From positions 62,001 through 126,000 of the forward strand of contig JAGWBQ010000004.1 of NCBI GenBank assembly GCA_021295815.1: a DNA stretch of 64,000 bases, read 5' to 3'. Positions 1 to 8,661 of the stretch are shown here, piece by piece. The notes beneath the pieces were generated by a model, which was not told the DNA's origin, made no database searches, and saw only the letters and a program-made list of their open reading frames with translations. A program made the translations under genes and the position numbers. Origin of the DNA: Gemmatimonadota bacterium. GTDB taxonomy: Bacteria; Gemmatimonadota; Gemmatimonadetes; Longimicrobiales; Gaopeijiaceae. Each line of letters begins with the position of its first letter. Position 1 is the first letter of the stretch.

Positions 1-243
1 GAGCTGCTGGACCGGATTCGGGGGAGCGTTCGGGGGAGCGAGGAGAAAGTGGACGAGGTCATCATCGCCACGGCCCCGGACATAGCACACGACGCCACCA
101 CCGTATACCTTGAAGGCGTTCTTCGTCCTCTCGGGGTTCGGGTCACGCGTTTCGCCAGCGGCCTTCCCGTCGGGAGCGATCTGGAATATGTGGACGGCGC
201 CACCATCGCGCGCGCTCTCTCGGGCAGAAGAGAAAGCACATGA
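1..243 (+). CDS. recR: Recombination mediator RecR, C-terminal part (truncated by window edge)
   Basis: About 80 C-terminal residues are readable from the first base to the TGA at 241. The segment has the RecR Toprim-end signature: '[18 protein letters not shown]', then '[21 protein letters not shown]', and a terminal 'ALSGRR', which match the family's EATA-Y and GLPVGGDLEYAD motifs. RecR works with RecF and RecO to load RecA onto gapped DNA. The zinc finger and helix-hairpin-helix lie upstream of the window. The stop overlaps the ATG of pgsA (ATGA), so the two are probably cotranscribed. Confidence 0.9.
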   Translation, partial: ELLDRIRGSVRGSEEKVDEVIIATAPDIAHDATTVYLEGVLRPLGVRVTRFASGLPVGSDLEYVDGATIARALSGRREST

Positions 244-872
244 ACTGGGTACCCAACGCCATCACCATCGGACGTATGTTGGCGACCCCGGTCGTGCCCG
301 TGCTCGCCCTCTCGACCGGTACCACGTGGCGGTACTGGGCGTGCGCCGCCTTCGTGGCCCTTGCACTCTCCGACGCTCTCGACGGCTACCTCGCAAGGCG
401 CCTGAAGGTGGTCTCGAATCTCGGCAAGCTGCTCGATCCGGTGGCGGACAAGCTGCTCATGGTGGCGACCCTGCTGCCCATCTACGCCATCTCGCACCGC
501 GGTCCGCCGACCGAACTCCTGCCCTGGTGGGGCGAGTTTCCTCTATGGGCGCTGCTCGTCATTCTCGGCCGGGAAGGGCTGGTGACCGGCTTCCGTCTCT
601 ACTCCGCGAAAATCGGCGTGGTGATCAGCGCCGACTGGACGGGGAAGTGGAAGATGCTCATCCAATCGATCTTCTGCGGAGCGGCGTTGCTGTGGTATCC
701 GCTCAATCTGACCGCTACCGAGGAGGGCTGGAGTTCCCAGCTCTGGATACAGATTCGCGGTATCGGCGAGGCCATTGTGGGGGTCAGCCTGGCTGCGGCG
801 CTCGTACTCACGATCTACTCCATGGCGCACTATTTGTGGAGCTATCGGACGCTCCTCGGGGCGAAGCCGTGA
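240..872 (+). CDS. pgsA: CDP-diacylglycerol--glycerol-3-phosphate 3-phosphatidyltransferase
   Basis: 210 residues. This integral membrane enzyme makes phosphatidylglycerophosphate from CDP-diacylglycerol and glycerol-3-phosphate, the committed step to phosphatidylglycerol and cardiolipin. The CDP-alcohol phosphatidyltransferase signature D-G-x2-A-R-x8-G-x3-D-x3-D is visible at about residues 48-72 (DGYLARR ... [10 protein letters not shown]). Hydrophobic helices lie on both sides. The length is slightly above the usual 180-200 residues. ATG at 240 overlaps the recR stop, and its own stop overlaps the GTG start of the next gene, so it sits in the middle of a tight operon. Confidence 0.92.
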   Translation: MNWVPNAITIGRMLATPVVPVLALSTGTTWRYWACAAFVALALSDALDGYLARRLKVVSNLGKLLDPVADKLLMVATLLPIYAISHRGPPTELLPWWGEFPLWALLVILGREGLVTGFRLYSAKIGVVISADWTGKWKMLIQSIFCGAALLWYPLNLTATEEGWSSQLWIQIRGIGEAIVGVSLAAALVLTIYSMAHYLWSYRTLLGAKP

Positions 873-1348
873 CCGGTGCCGCCGCTCTCGTCGATTCTCT
901 GCGCGGTCGCGGTCTCTCGCTGGCGGTGGCCGAGAGCTGCACGGGCGGGATGCTCGGAGCGGAGCTGACCGCGGTTCCAGGGAGCTCGGAGGTCTTTCTG
1001 GGCGGCGTGATCTCCTATGCCGACGATTTGAAACGGGAGCTTCTCGGCGTCCGGGACGCTACGTTGGCGTCCTGCGGAGCCGTGTCCGAACGTGCGGCTG
1101 CGGAAATGGCGGTGGGGGTCCGGAAGGTCGCGGGCGCCGACGTGGGCATCGCGGTCACCGGGATCGCGGGACCGGGAGGGGGGACCTCGGAAAAGCCCGT
1201 GGGTACTGTCTGGATCTGCGTCGCGGTCGGCGAAGAGCTGGGTGCGGAGGTGCACCGCTTTGGGGGAGAAAGGGATGAGGTGCGGCGCGCCTCGGTCGAC
1301 GCGGCGGTGACGAGCGCCCTGCGCGCGCTGCCACAAACAACAGGTTGA
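869..1348 (+). CDS. pncC: CinA C-terminal-type nicotinamide-nucleotide amidohydrolase
   Basis: 159 residues from a GTG that overlaps the pgsA stop (GTGA). It consists only of the CinA C-terminal domain, as in E. coli PncC, with no N-terminal MoCF-like domain. The hallmark '[17 protein letters not shown]' lies near residue 16 and includes the catalytic Ser. '[11 protein letters not shown]' and '[13 protein letters not shown]' follow. By family knowledge it deamidates nicotinamide mononucleotide to nicotinate mononucleotide in pyridine-nucleotide salvage. The frame stays open upstream inside pgsA, but homology begins only at this GTG. Its position between phospholipid synthesis and chaperone genes looks like operon packing and does not suggest a shared pathway. 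Confidence 0.88.
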   Translation: MTGAAALVDSLRGRGLSLAVAESCTGGMLGAELTAVPGSSEVFLGGVISYADDLKRELLGVRDATLASCGAVSERAAAEMAVGVRKVAGADVGIAVTGIAGPGGGTSEKPVGTVWICVAVGEELGAEVHRFGGERDEVRRASVDAAVTSALRALPQTTG

Positions 1349-1352
1349 AGAA

Positions 1353-1952
1353 ATGACAGGGACCACCGAACCGAAACCGGGCGAAGACAACGAAGTCGGA
1401 AGCTGCGCTGCCGGATCCGATATTGAGCCCGGAGGTGCGGAGACAGGCGAAGACCGGCCGGCCGGCGCTGAGGAAGACGGATCTGCCGACGCAGGTGAGC
1501 CTGAGGGCGGAGCTCTCGCCGACAGCGTGGCGGAGCTCGAGGAACGCAACCTCCGGCTGCACGCCGAGTTTCGGAACTACCGTAGGCGCAGCGAGCGCGA
1601 GCGGCTCAATGCCTGGGCCAGGGCTCAAGCCGATCTGGTCCGCGGCATTCTCGACGCCCTCGACGATCTCGACAGGGTTTCCGCCCTGGAGCTCGATCAG
1701 GCGAGCGTGGAGTCGATCATGAAGGGCATCGATCTCGTCTCGGAGAAGTTCGCTCGTTCGCTCGCGGACGCCGAGGTCGAGATCATCAGGCCTGAGGGCG
1801 AGGTTTTCGATCCCGTGAGCATGGAGGCCGTGGTCCGAGTGCCGACGGAGTCGGAAGACGACGACGACCGCGTGGCGATGGTGGTCCAGAAGGGATACAG
1901 GCTCGGCGACATCCTGATTCGCCCCGCCAGGGTAGGCGTGTTCAAGAAGTGA
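1353..1952 (+). CDS. grpE: Nucleotide exchange factor GrpE
   Basis: 199 residues. GrpE releases ADP from DnaK and works with DnaJ, encoded next. The N-terminal ~55 residues are acidic and low in complexity (many E, D, G and A), typical of GrpE tails. A coiled coil follows ('[21 protein letters not shown]'). The C-terminal beta-wing has '[16 protein letters not shown]' and ends '[17 protein letters not shown]', the family's 'GYxLGdrvLRPAxVxVs' motif. An A-rich stretch containing GAAGAAATG precedes the start. The stop overlaps the dnaJ start codons. dnaK is not in the window. Confidence 0.93.
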   Translation: MTGTTEPKPGEDNEVGSCAAGSDIEPGGAETGEDRPAGAEEDGSADAGEPEGGALADSVAELEERNLRLHAEFRNYRRRSERERLNAWARAQADLVRGILDALDDLDRVSALELDQASVESIMKGIDLVSEKFARSLADAEVEIIRPEGEVFDPVSMEAVVRVPTESEDDDDRVAMVVQKGYRLGDILIRPARVGVFKK

Positions 1953-3082
1953 TGAGCGCTCCGCGGAAGGACTACTATCGGATTCTGGGGGTCGGAGCCA
2001 AGGCCTCTCAGGACGAGATCAAGGCGGCCTACCGCACGCTGGCCAAGAAGCACCATCCCGACAAGAATCGGAACGACCGTCGCGCGGCGGAGCGTTTCAA
2101 GGAGGTCGGAGAGGCCTACTCCGTGCTCAGCGACCCGAAGAAACGGCGAGAGTACGACAACATCCGCAGACTGAGCGCTTTCCGGCTGGGTCAGGCGTCG
2201 GGAGGGCGTTCCGGAACCGGGGCGAGGTCCGCCGGGAACGCCTCCGACTACTCCTTCGAGGATCTCCAGGGCGGTTTCGGCCATATCTCCGACCTCTTCT
2301 CCTCCCTGTTCGGTCAGGACCAGGCGGACGAGCCGAGCTCGGGCCGAACGGCGGGACCGACAAAGGGCGCCAACGTCGAGTACGTGCTCGATATTCCTTT
2401 TCTGACGGCGGTTCGGGGGGGCAAGGTCACGGTAGCGCTCTCCATGACGGAGAAGTGCGTAAACTGCGAGGGCTCGGGCGCCGCCCCCGGAACCGGGTTG
2501 GCGACCTGCGGGGAGTGCAAAGGGGTCGGCAAGGTATTCTTCGGGCAAGGCAAGTTCGCGGTGGAGCGACCTTGTCCGGCCTGTCTGGGCAGAGGGAGGA
2601 GGCCCGAATCCCCGTGCGACACTTGCGCGGGCCGGGGGGAGCTTCGCAAGCCCCGCAACGTGCGTGTCGAAGTGCCGGAAGGCACTGACAGCGGGACCAA
2701 GGTTCGACTTCCCGGCCGAGGCGAGCCCGGCGCAAACGACGGGCCTGCGGGCGACCTCCTCGTGACTTTCAAGGTCAAGCCCCACCGCTTCTTCGACCGA
2801 GACGGGCTCGATGTCCGCGCCAAGGTGGCGGTCAACCTAGCGCAGGTCACGCTCGGCTCCGCAGTGAAGGTCAGCACCGTCGATGGCAGAAAGGTCGTGA
2901 TCAGGATTCCGCCGGGAACCCAGTCGGGCACCAAGTTCCGGGTGCGCGGCCGGGGAGTCCAGCGCGGGGAGCGTCGAGGCGACTTCTACGTCGAGGTCAG
3001 AGTCACCATACCGAAGGACCTGTCCGAGGACGAGCTCTCGGCGATGGAGGAGTTCGCCAAGGCGTCCGGCATGAGGCGCTGA
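1952..3082 (+). CDS. dnaJ: Chaperone protein DnaJ
   Basis: 376 residues. DnaJ is the Hsp40 co-chaperone that delivers substrates to DnaK and stimulates its ATPase. The J domain is at residues 1-70 with HPD in 'KKHHPDKNR'. A Gly/Phe-rich linker follows, then four CxxCxGxG zinc motifs ([32 protein letters not shown]) at about 170-230, then the substrate-binding C-terminal domains. ATG at 1952 overlaps the grpE TGA; an in-frame GTG one codon earlier at 1949 is an alternative start. The last ~97 bases overlap the 3' end of mnmA on the other strand. Confidence 0.95.
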   Translation: MSAPRKDYYRILGVGAKASQDEIKAAYRTLAKKHHPDKNRNDRRAAERFKEVGEAYSVLSDPKKRREYDNIRRLSAFRLGQASGGRSGTGARSAGNASDYSFEDLQGGFGHISDLFSSLFGQDQADEPSSGRTAGPTKGANVEYVLDIPFLTAVRGGKVTVALSMTEKCVNCEGSGAAPGTGLATCGECKGVGKVFFGQGKFAVERPCPACLGRGRRPESPCDTCAGRGELRKPRNVRVEVPEGTDSGTKVRLPGRGEPGANDGPAGDLLVTFKVKPHRFFDRDGLDVRAKVAVNLAQVTLGSAVKVSTVDGRKVVIRIPPGTQSGTKFRVRGRGVQRGERRGDFYVEVRVTIPKDLSEDELSAMEEFAKASGMRR

Positions 3083-4158
3083 GCCCTCTCGATTCTTCCT
3101 CCCCCTCGAACCTCGTCCGCTGCGGTAAGGAATACCGCCGACTGTCCGGGTGAGACCGCCCGCACCGGTTCGTCGAACTCGAAGCTCACCGATCCCGTGC
3201 TGTCGCGGCCGACCACTGTCCCGCTGGTGATTGCGCCTCGGTAGCGAATCTGAAGGCGGAGCCGCTCCCCCGCATCGGCCTCCGGGCCGAGCCAGTTGAG
3301 ACTGTTGATCTCGACCCCCTTCGCATAGAGTTCATCCCGAGCGCCGACCACGACCTCCCGGGTCTCGGGTCGGATCTCCAGCACGAACATGCGCTCGTTC
3401 ATGCCGCCCCCCAGGCCCCGCCGCTGTCCGACGGTGAAGCCGGAGTAGCCGTCGTGCCGGCCCACGAGGTCGCCGTTCCGGGTAACGACGGGTCCCGGCT
3501 GGAGCGCCGGGTGTCTGGCCGGCAGCCTCCGTGCGAGCAGGTCGCGGTAGCTCCCGGCAGGGACGAAGCATATGTCCTGCGACTCCGGCTTTTCGGCGGT
3601 GGCGAGCCCCAGCGCTCGAGCCCGTTCGCGGACCTCGGCCTTGGTCAGCTCACCCACCGGGAAGAGAAGTCGAGGCAGGAGCTCTGCGGGAACGCCCCAC
3701 ATGTAGTAGGACTGATCCTTGGCGGGATCGAGCCCTCGGAGCAGGCGGGAGCGACCGCCCTCGTGGACTATGCGCACATAGTGGCCGGAGGCGATCGTGT
3801 CGCAACCGAGGGCCTCGCCTCGTTCCAGGAGGCCGGCGAACTTGGTCGTGCCGTTGCAGTTGACGCACGGATTCGGAGTTCTGCCGAGGGCGTACTCCTC
3901 GACGAAGTCGTCGATGACGTCACGAGTAAAGTCCTCTTCCACGTCGAAGACGTAGTGCGGCACGCCCAACCTGTCGGCCACTCGCCTCGCGTCGAGTATG
4001 CCGTCGAGACCGCAGCAGGTGCGCGGGTTCTCGGGCGTCTCCTCGTAGCAGAAGGTCTTCATCGTGGCTCCCACCACCTCGTAGCCTTTCTCCACGAGCA
4101 GGGCGGCCGCGACCGAGGAGTCGACTCCGCCGGACATGGCCATCAGCACGCGGTTCAC
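2986..4158 (-). CDS. mnmA: tRNA-specific 2-thiouridylase MnmA
   Basis: 390 residues. MnmA adenylates and thiolates U34 of tRNA Lys, Glu and Gln. The PP-loop 'SGGVDSS' is at residues 9-15. The first catalytic Cys is in '[12 protein letters not shown]' and the second in '[11 protein letters not shown]'. The family C-terminal beta-barrel ends at 'GGGRI', followed by a ~30-residue Ser-rich tail not usual for the family (about 360 residues). That tail is encoded opposite the 3' end of dnaJ. The GTG start at 4158 overlaps the stop of the upstream cysteine desulfurase gene (GTGA). The desulfurase is a plausible sulfur donor, possibly through relay proteins encoded elsewhere. Confidence 0.93.
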   Translation of the reverse strand: MNRVLMAMSGGVDSSVAAALLVEKGYEVVGATMKTFCYEETPENPRTCCGLDGILDARRVADRLGVPHYVFDVEEDFTRDVIDDFVEEYALGRTPNPCVNCNGTTKFAGLLERGEALGCDTIASGHYVRIVHEGGRSRLLRGLDPAKDQSYYMWGVPAELLPRLLFPVGELTKAEVRERARALGLATAEKPESQDICFVPAGSYRDLLARRLPARHPALQPGPVVTRNGDLVGRHDGYSGFTVGQRRGLGGGMNERMFVLEIRPETREVVVGARDELYAKGVEINSLNWLGPEADAGERLRLQIRYRGAITSGTVVGRDSTGSVSFEFDEPVRAVSPGQSAVFLTAADEVRGGGRIERAQRLMPDALANSSIAESSSSDRSFGMVTLTST

Positions 4159-5303
4159 GACCGCCGCGCCATCACGCGCTCGACGGCCTCCAGCGTGAGC
4201 GAGATGTCGTCGTCGGTCGTGTCGCGACCGAGGGAGAAGCGCACCGACGCTCCGCCTCGTCCGGGATAGAGAGCGTCGATAACGTGGCTGCCGCTCGATC
4301 CGCTCGAGCAGGCGGATCCTCCGGAGCAGGCGATCCCTTCCATGTCGAGACCGAACACGATCGACTGGGTGTTGACGTCGGGGAAGTGCAGACTGGTGAC
4401 CGAGCCTACGCGAGCTGCGGCGACGGCGTTGACGGTGACCCCCGGGTAGCGCCGTACGATCTCTCGCTCGAGCCGGTCGCGCAAGGCGGTCACCGTAGCG
4501 CAGCGCTCCTCTCGCTCGGCCTCCGCCAGATCGACCGCGAAAGAGAAGCCGACGGCTCCCGCCACGTCCTCGGTCCCGGGCCGGAGTCCGCGCTCCTGGC
4601 CTCCGCCGACCAGCAGGGGCGCGACCTTGGTGCCCCTTCGCACGACAAGTGCGCCGGTGCCCTTGGGGCCGTAGATCTTGTGACCCGTGATCGAGACCAT
4701 GTCCACGGCCAGGTTCCGGAGGGAGAGGTCCGTCTTTCCGATGGCCTGGACGGCGTCGGTGTGGAGCATGCAACCTTCCCGCTCGGCGAATCGCCCGGCG
4801 ATCTCGGCAAGCGGCAGCATCATTCCGGTCTCGTTGTTCACCCACATGATCGACGCCATGCAGGGGCCGCACTCAAGAGCCTCCGTCAGCCTGTCCATCT
4901 CCATCTCGCCGTCGGCCGTGACACCGAGCTCCAATGCGGGGGCGGCGGCATCGCCCTCTCCGGCGGTGCGCCTCACCGCGTCGAGCACGGCGTGATGCTC
5001 GACAACGGTCGTCGCGACTGTCGGCGGAGTCCCCTCGCTCTCGTGGAGCTGCCGACACCCGCCGACCACCGCCAAATTGTCGGCTTCAGTTCCGCCGCTG
5101 GTGAAGTACACCTCGACGGGCAAACAGCCGATGGCCCCGGCCACGCGCTCCCGGGCCTCCCACAGCGCCTTGGCCGCAGCCCGTCCCCAGCGATGGGGGC
5201 TCGACGGATTGCCGAAGGTTCCGTACAGGTAGGGAAGCATGGCCTCCCGAACCTCTTCGCGGACCGGCGTGGTCGCGGCGTTATCGAGATAGACTGACGG
5301 CAT
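4155..5303 (-). CDS. iscS: Cysteine desulfurase, IscS/NifS family
   Basis: 382 residues, class V aminotransferase fold. It converts cysteine to alanine and leaves a persulfide on the enzyme. The N-terminus is 'VYLDNAATTPV'. The PLP Lys is about residue 209 in 'TGHKIYGPKG'. The active-site Cys is about residue 332 in 'GSACSSGS', on a loop typical of the IscS/NifS class. The stop overlaps the mnmA start, which suggests a role in tRNA thiolation as well as possible Fe-S supply. No iscU, iscA or sufB gene is adjacent. The exact paralogue (IscS or NifS) cannot be settled from sequence alone. Confidence 0.92.
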   Translation of the reverse strand: MPSVYLDNAATTPVREEVREAMLPYLYGTFGNPSSPHRWGRAAAKALWEARERVAGAIGCLPVEVYFTSGGTEADNLAVVGGCRQLHESEGTPPTVATTVVEHHAVLDAVRRTAGEGDAAAPALELGVTADGEMEMDRLTEALECGPCMASIMWVNNETGMMLPLAEIAGRFAEREGCMLHTDAVQAIGKTDLSLRNLAVDMVSITGHKIYGPKGTGALVVRRGTKVAPLLVGGGQERGLRPGTEDVAGAVGFSFAVDLAEAEREERCATVTALRDRLEREIVRRYPGVTVNAVAAARVGSVTSLHFPDVNTQSIVFGLDMEGIACSGGSACSSGSSGSHVIDALYPGRGGASVRFSLGRDTTDDDISLTLEAVERVMARRS

Positions 5304-5414
5304 GACGAAATCTAGCGGCCTGCGGCGATACTCGCACGAGCGCCGAGCGCGGCATCCAGGGCGGATGCGGAGTCGCGCTGCTGCGGGAGGCTTTGGCCGG
5401 GGGCTGCTAGCCCA

Positions 5415-6146
5415 TCAGAAGCTCGATACGCGCAGCTCAGCCAGATCGTGCACTTCCAGGGCTTCCCGTGCGCGGAAGGGTTCGCCGTAGCGCGCTCGGA
5501 TCAGTGAACCGTAGTGCGCCAGCTTGGCCAGAACCTGTTCGGCTATCGGGCGATCTCCGCCCGGAAAGACCTCGCCCATCCCGGTCGCCCCTTCGAACTG
5601 CGAAGGGTAGGCGGCCATCGCCGCCATGCGGGCCTCGACGTGTTTCGAGATGTCCACGACGAAGTCGGGAGGGTCGGCGTCTTCGCGAAAGGCGGTGGCG
5701 TGGACTAGCTTGTGCGGGCGGAAGGCGGAACCTAGCTCGGGCCGGTACTTGCGAAGGCCGGCCAGGAACGAAGCATGCCTGACGAGCTCGGCGGTCCGTT
5801 CGTGGTCGGGGTGCCTGCCCGTTGTCCAGTGGGTGACCACGACTCGCGGACGCAGCTTGCGAAGGTGACCCGTCAGGAGCGAGAGCGAATCGGGATCCAC
5901 GACGATGCGGGCATCGGGAAGACCGGCGTTCAGACGCAGATTCACGCCCAGAACGGAAGCGGCGCGGGCGGCTTCTTCGAGCCGGATCTCCGGCGTACCC
6001 GAACTACCCATCTCGCCTGCGGTCAGGTCGAGAACGCCCACCCTGCGACCGGCAGCGGCCGCCTTGGCCAAAGAGCCTCCGCAAAGCAGTTCGGCATCGT
6101 CCGGATGCGCCATGACCGCCAGGAGGTCGAGCCCGACGGCGGTCAC
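5415..6146 (-). CDS. bshB1: PIG-L/LmbE-family deacetylase, BshB1-like
   Basis: 243 residues from a GTG overlapping the upstream permease stop (GTGA). Zinc-site motifs are 'MAHPDDAELLCGG' near the N-terminus and 'GRHPDHERT' mid-protein, with 'GEMGSSGTPEIRLEEA' as in BshB1 proteins that deacetylate N-acetylglucosaminyl-malate in bacillithiol synthesis. A general LmbE-type deacetylase is the alternative. No bshA or bshC is in the window, so the pathway role is inferred from similarity only. A short inverted repeat (5401-5413) follows the stop and could end the transcript, but it has no U-tract. Confidence 0.78.
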   Translation of the reverse strand: MTAVGLDLLAVMAHPDDAELLCGGSLAKAAAAGRRVGVLDLTAGEMGSSGTPEIRLEEAARAASVLGVNLRLNAGLPDARIVVDPDSLSLLTGHLRKLRPRVVVTHWTTGRHPDHERTAELVRHASFLAGLRKYRPELGSAFRPHKLVHATAFREDADPPDFVVDISKHVEARMAAMAAYPSQFEGATGMGEVFPGGDRPIAEQVLAKLAHYGSLIRARYGEPFRAREALEVHDLAELRVSSF

Positions 6147-7429
6147 TCCCTGCGCAGCGCTTCCACGGGATCGAGTCTGCTGGCCTTGAGAGCTGGCGCC
6201 AGCCCGAAAAGTATGCCGGTGAGCGCGGCCATCGCCAGTGCGACCGCGACCGACCAGAGCTGGAGCTGGGCTGGAATCGGGGTCCAGCGGGCGACCCCCT
6301 CCGCTATGCCCCAACCGGCGAGAATGCCGACCGCCGCACCGGCCACAGTCAGCGCGGACGCTTCGGTGAGGAATTGCCAGAGCACTTCGCCCCGGGTGGC
6401 GCCGAGCGCCTTGCGCACACCGATCTCCTTCGTGCGCTCGGTCACGCTGATGAGCATGATGCCGATCACGCCGACTCCGCCGACGAGCAGGCCTACCGAG
6501 GTGAGCCCGAGCATCACGAGGAAGAGGATGCCGGTGATCTGGTTGAAGAGGTCGAGGATCTGCTGGCTGGAAAGGAGCGCGAAGTTGTTTTCGTCGGCGG
6601 GATGCAGCCTGCGCGTCTGGCGCAGCTCGGTGATCACTTGGTCTTCGGCCTCCGCCTTCGTGACCGAGTCGGCGGGCACCACGTCGATGCGGGCTTGCCA
6701 GAACGACTCGCGCAGCCGCTTGCGCACGGTGCTCCACGGGAAGACGGCGAACTCGCCGAAGGCGTCGGAAAAAATGTTGGAGGCCATGCGATAGACTCCG
6801 ACGACCGTGAAGGGCACCTGCGGTGTGCGCCACGTGGAGACCCGCACGCGCTGTCCGATCGGGTCGCGCTCTCCGAAGAGCTCGGTCGCCAGATCTTCCG
6901 AGATGACGACGACGGCGCGGCTGGCGCTTACTTCGGACTCGGTGAAATCTCTGCCGGCGATGAAGTCGCCGGGCGAGTAGGCGCTCCAGCCTGAGGAGAC
7001 GGCGCTGCCCTGGGCCTCCCGCACTCGATTGCCCAAAGCCTCCATCGAGCCGACTCCAAAATCCATCGTGTAGAGGGCTTCCTGGACGGCCGGGAGAGTC
7101 CGGATTCGACGAGCCTCTTCCGGGGTGATCTGCGGCTTGTTCCACCAGGGCGGCCTGTTGTTGCCCTCGTCCGAGATGCGCACGGCGGTGAAGTCGAAGC
7201 GTACGACGGAGAAGTTGTCGGGGCCCGCAGACTCGACGGCGCTGACCACCGAGGTCCGGATCCCGACCACCAGCGCCGCTATCGCAACGACCACGGACAC
7301 GCCGACTGCGACGCCCAGGATCGTAAGGCCGGTGCGCACCAGGTTGTCGCGCATTGTCCAGAACGCTATGACGAGGCCTTCCCAGAGCCCGGTGATCCGG
7401 CGCCCGAGAGTCGTCGGTTTCCTATTCAT
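6143..7429 (-). CDS. ABC transporter permease, MacB/FtsX type (second of pair)
   Basis: 428 residues with the four-helix MacB/FtsX layout: a first helix near residues 25-50, a large periplasmic MacB_PCD domain at about 60-290, and three C-terminal helices. The FtsX motif 'ERTKEIGVRKALGA' lies just before the second C-terminal helix. There is no Walker A or B, so it is a permease without a fused ATPase. The start ATG overlaps the stop of the preceding permease gene, and the two are clearly paralogues. With TolC and the fusion protein upstream it should form a tripartite mechanotransmission exporter. The substrate is unknown. Confidence 0.87.
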   Translation of the reverse strand: MNRKPTTLGRRITGLWEGLVIAFWTMRDNLVRTGLTILGVAVGVSVVVAIAALVVGIRTSVVSAVESAGPDNFSVVRFDFTAVRISDEGNNRPPWWNKPQITPEEARRIRTLPAVQEALYTMDFGVGSMEALGNRVREAQGSAVSSGWSAYSPGDFIAGRDFTESEVSASRAVVVISEDLATELFGERDPIGQRVRVSTWRTPQVPFTVVGVYRMASNIFSDAFGEFAVFPWSTVRKRLRESFWQARIDVVPADSVTKAEAEDQVITELRQTRRLHPADENNFALLSSQQILDLFNQITGILFLVMLGLTSVGLLVGGVGVIGIMLISVTERTKEIGVRKALGATRGEVLWQFLTEASALTVAGAAVGILAGWGIAEGVARWTPIPAQLQLWSVAVALAMAALTGILFGLAPALKASRLDPVEALRRE

Positions 7430-8660
7430 AGCGGAGTGCGTCCACGGGGTTCATTCTCGCGGCCCGGGCGGCGGGGTAAACCCCGGAGGCGATCCCGACC
7501 GCGATGCCAAGCACTACGCCGATGGTCACCCAGAGGGGCGAGATGGCGGCGGGCAGCGGCGATAGAGCGGCAGCCAGCATGGCGATCCCGATTCCCATGG
7601 CGACGCCGAGCCCGGCGCCTACCGTGGTCAGGGTGACCGACTCGATGAGCACCTGCGTCAGAATGTCGCGTCTGCGGGCGCCGAGAGCCTTGCGCACGCC
7701 GATCTCGCGTGTCCGTTCCATGACCGAGACGAGCATGATGTTCATGATCACTATCCCGCCGACCACGAGCGAGATGCTGACCAGGCCGGGCAGGGCGGTG
7801 AAGAGCACACGCGAGATGTCGTTCCAGAAGCTGATGGCGTCCTCGGAGGTCTCGACCGCGAAATTGCTCTCCTCGAACGGGCGGAGCCGGCGCTGAACCC
7901 GCATGATGCCCTCGACTTCGGACTGGGTCAGCGCAACATCGTTGGGATCCAAGGGCTGAACGATGATCTCGTCGACGACCCCGAGCGGATTGAGCCAGCG
8001 TTGGAGGGGCGAGGTGGCAGGTACGTAGACGAAGTTGTCCAACGACTGGCCGAAGAGCGAGCCGCGCTCCTCGAGGACTCCGATGATTCTGTACGGAGTG
8101 CCCCTGAGCCGAATCCGCCGTCCGACCGCCTCTTCCTGAGGATAGAGAACCTCGGCGGTTTCCTTGCCAACGACCGCTACCGGGAGCCCGCGCTGAGCCT
8201 CCTGATCGCCGAACACCCTGCCTCTCGCCACGTCGAGACTCCGGATGGCGAAGGCCTCGGGCGAGGAGCCCACCAGGCGTACGTTGCTGGCGGTGCGTCC
8301 GTTGTCGGCCACCACTTCCGACGAGGCGTCGCTCTCGATGGCCACCAAAGCGGAAACGGCGAGTTCCTCTCGGATGGCGTCGGCCTCCCGGGTTCTGAGT
8401 CTGGGGAAGCGCTGCCGACGGCGGACCACGGACTCGTCGCTGCTGAGGTCGTCCGGGAAGCGGCGAACGGTGAGCGTGTTGATGCCGAAGATTTGGGAGG
8501 TGACCTCCTCGCGCATGTAACGGTCGATCCCCTCGATGGCGGTTACCACCGTGATCAGGAAGGTGATGCCGAGGATGACGCCGAGAAGCGAGAAGACGCT
8601 CTTCATCTTCTGGGTTCGTATCTGCTGCATGGCGAGGCGAACGCCTTCCCATACGTTCAC
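7422..8660 (-). CDS. ABC transporter permease, MacB/FtsX type (first of pair)
   Basis: 412 residues from a GTG at 8660, one base after the fusion-protein stop. The N-terminus 'MNVWEGVRLAMQQIRTQKMK' leads into the first membrane helix. A periplasmic domain follows, then the C-terminal three-helix FtsX domain with 'ERTREIGVRKALGARRRDIL'. It is paralogous to the next gene. The frame is open upstream inside the fusion-protein gene, but that extension is not homologous to anything and is rejected. No ATP-binding motif is present. The two permeases probably work as a heterodimer with an ATPase encoded elsewhere. Confidence 0.87.
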   Translation of the reverse strand: MNVWEGVRLAMQQIRTQKMKSVFSLLGVILGITFLITVVTAIEGIDRYMREEVTSQIFGINTLTVRRFPDDLSSDESVVRRRQRFPRLRTREADAIREELAVSALVAIESDASSEVVADNGRTASNVRLVGSSPEAFAIRSLDVARGRVFGDQEAQRGLPVAVVGKETAEVLYPQEEAVGRRIRLRGTPYRIIGVLEERGSLFGQSLDNFVYVPATSPLQRWLNPLGVVDEIIVQPLDPNDVALTQSEVEGIMRVQRRLRPFEESNFAVETSEDAISFWNDISRVLFTALPGLVSISLVVGGIVIMNIMLVSVMERTREIGVRKALGARRRDILTQVLIESVTLTTVGAGLGVAMGIGIAMLAAALSPLPAAISPLWVTIGVVLGIAVGIASGVYPAARAARMNPVDALRYE

Positions 8661-8661
8661 G

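Noticed and set aside
5401-5413. Short GGGCT/AGCCC hairpin after the deacetylase gene as terminator
   Set aside because: Stem of 5 bp without a following U-tract is too weak to call.
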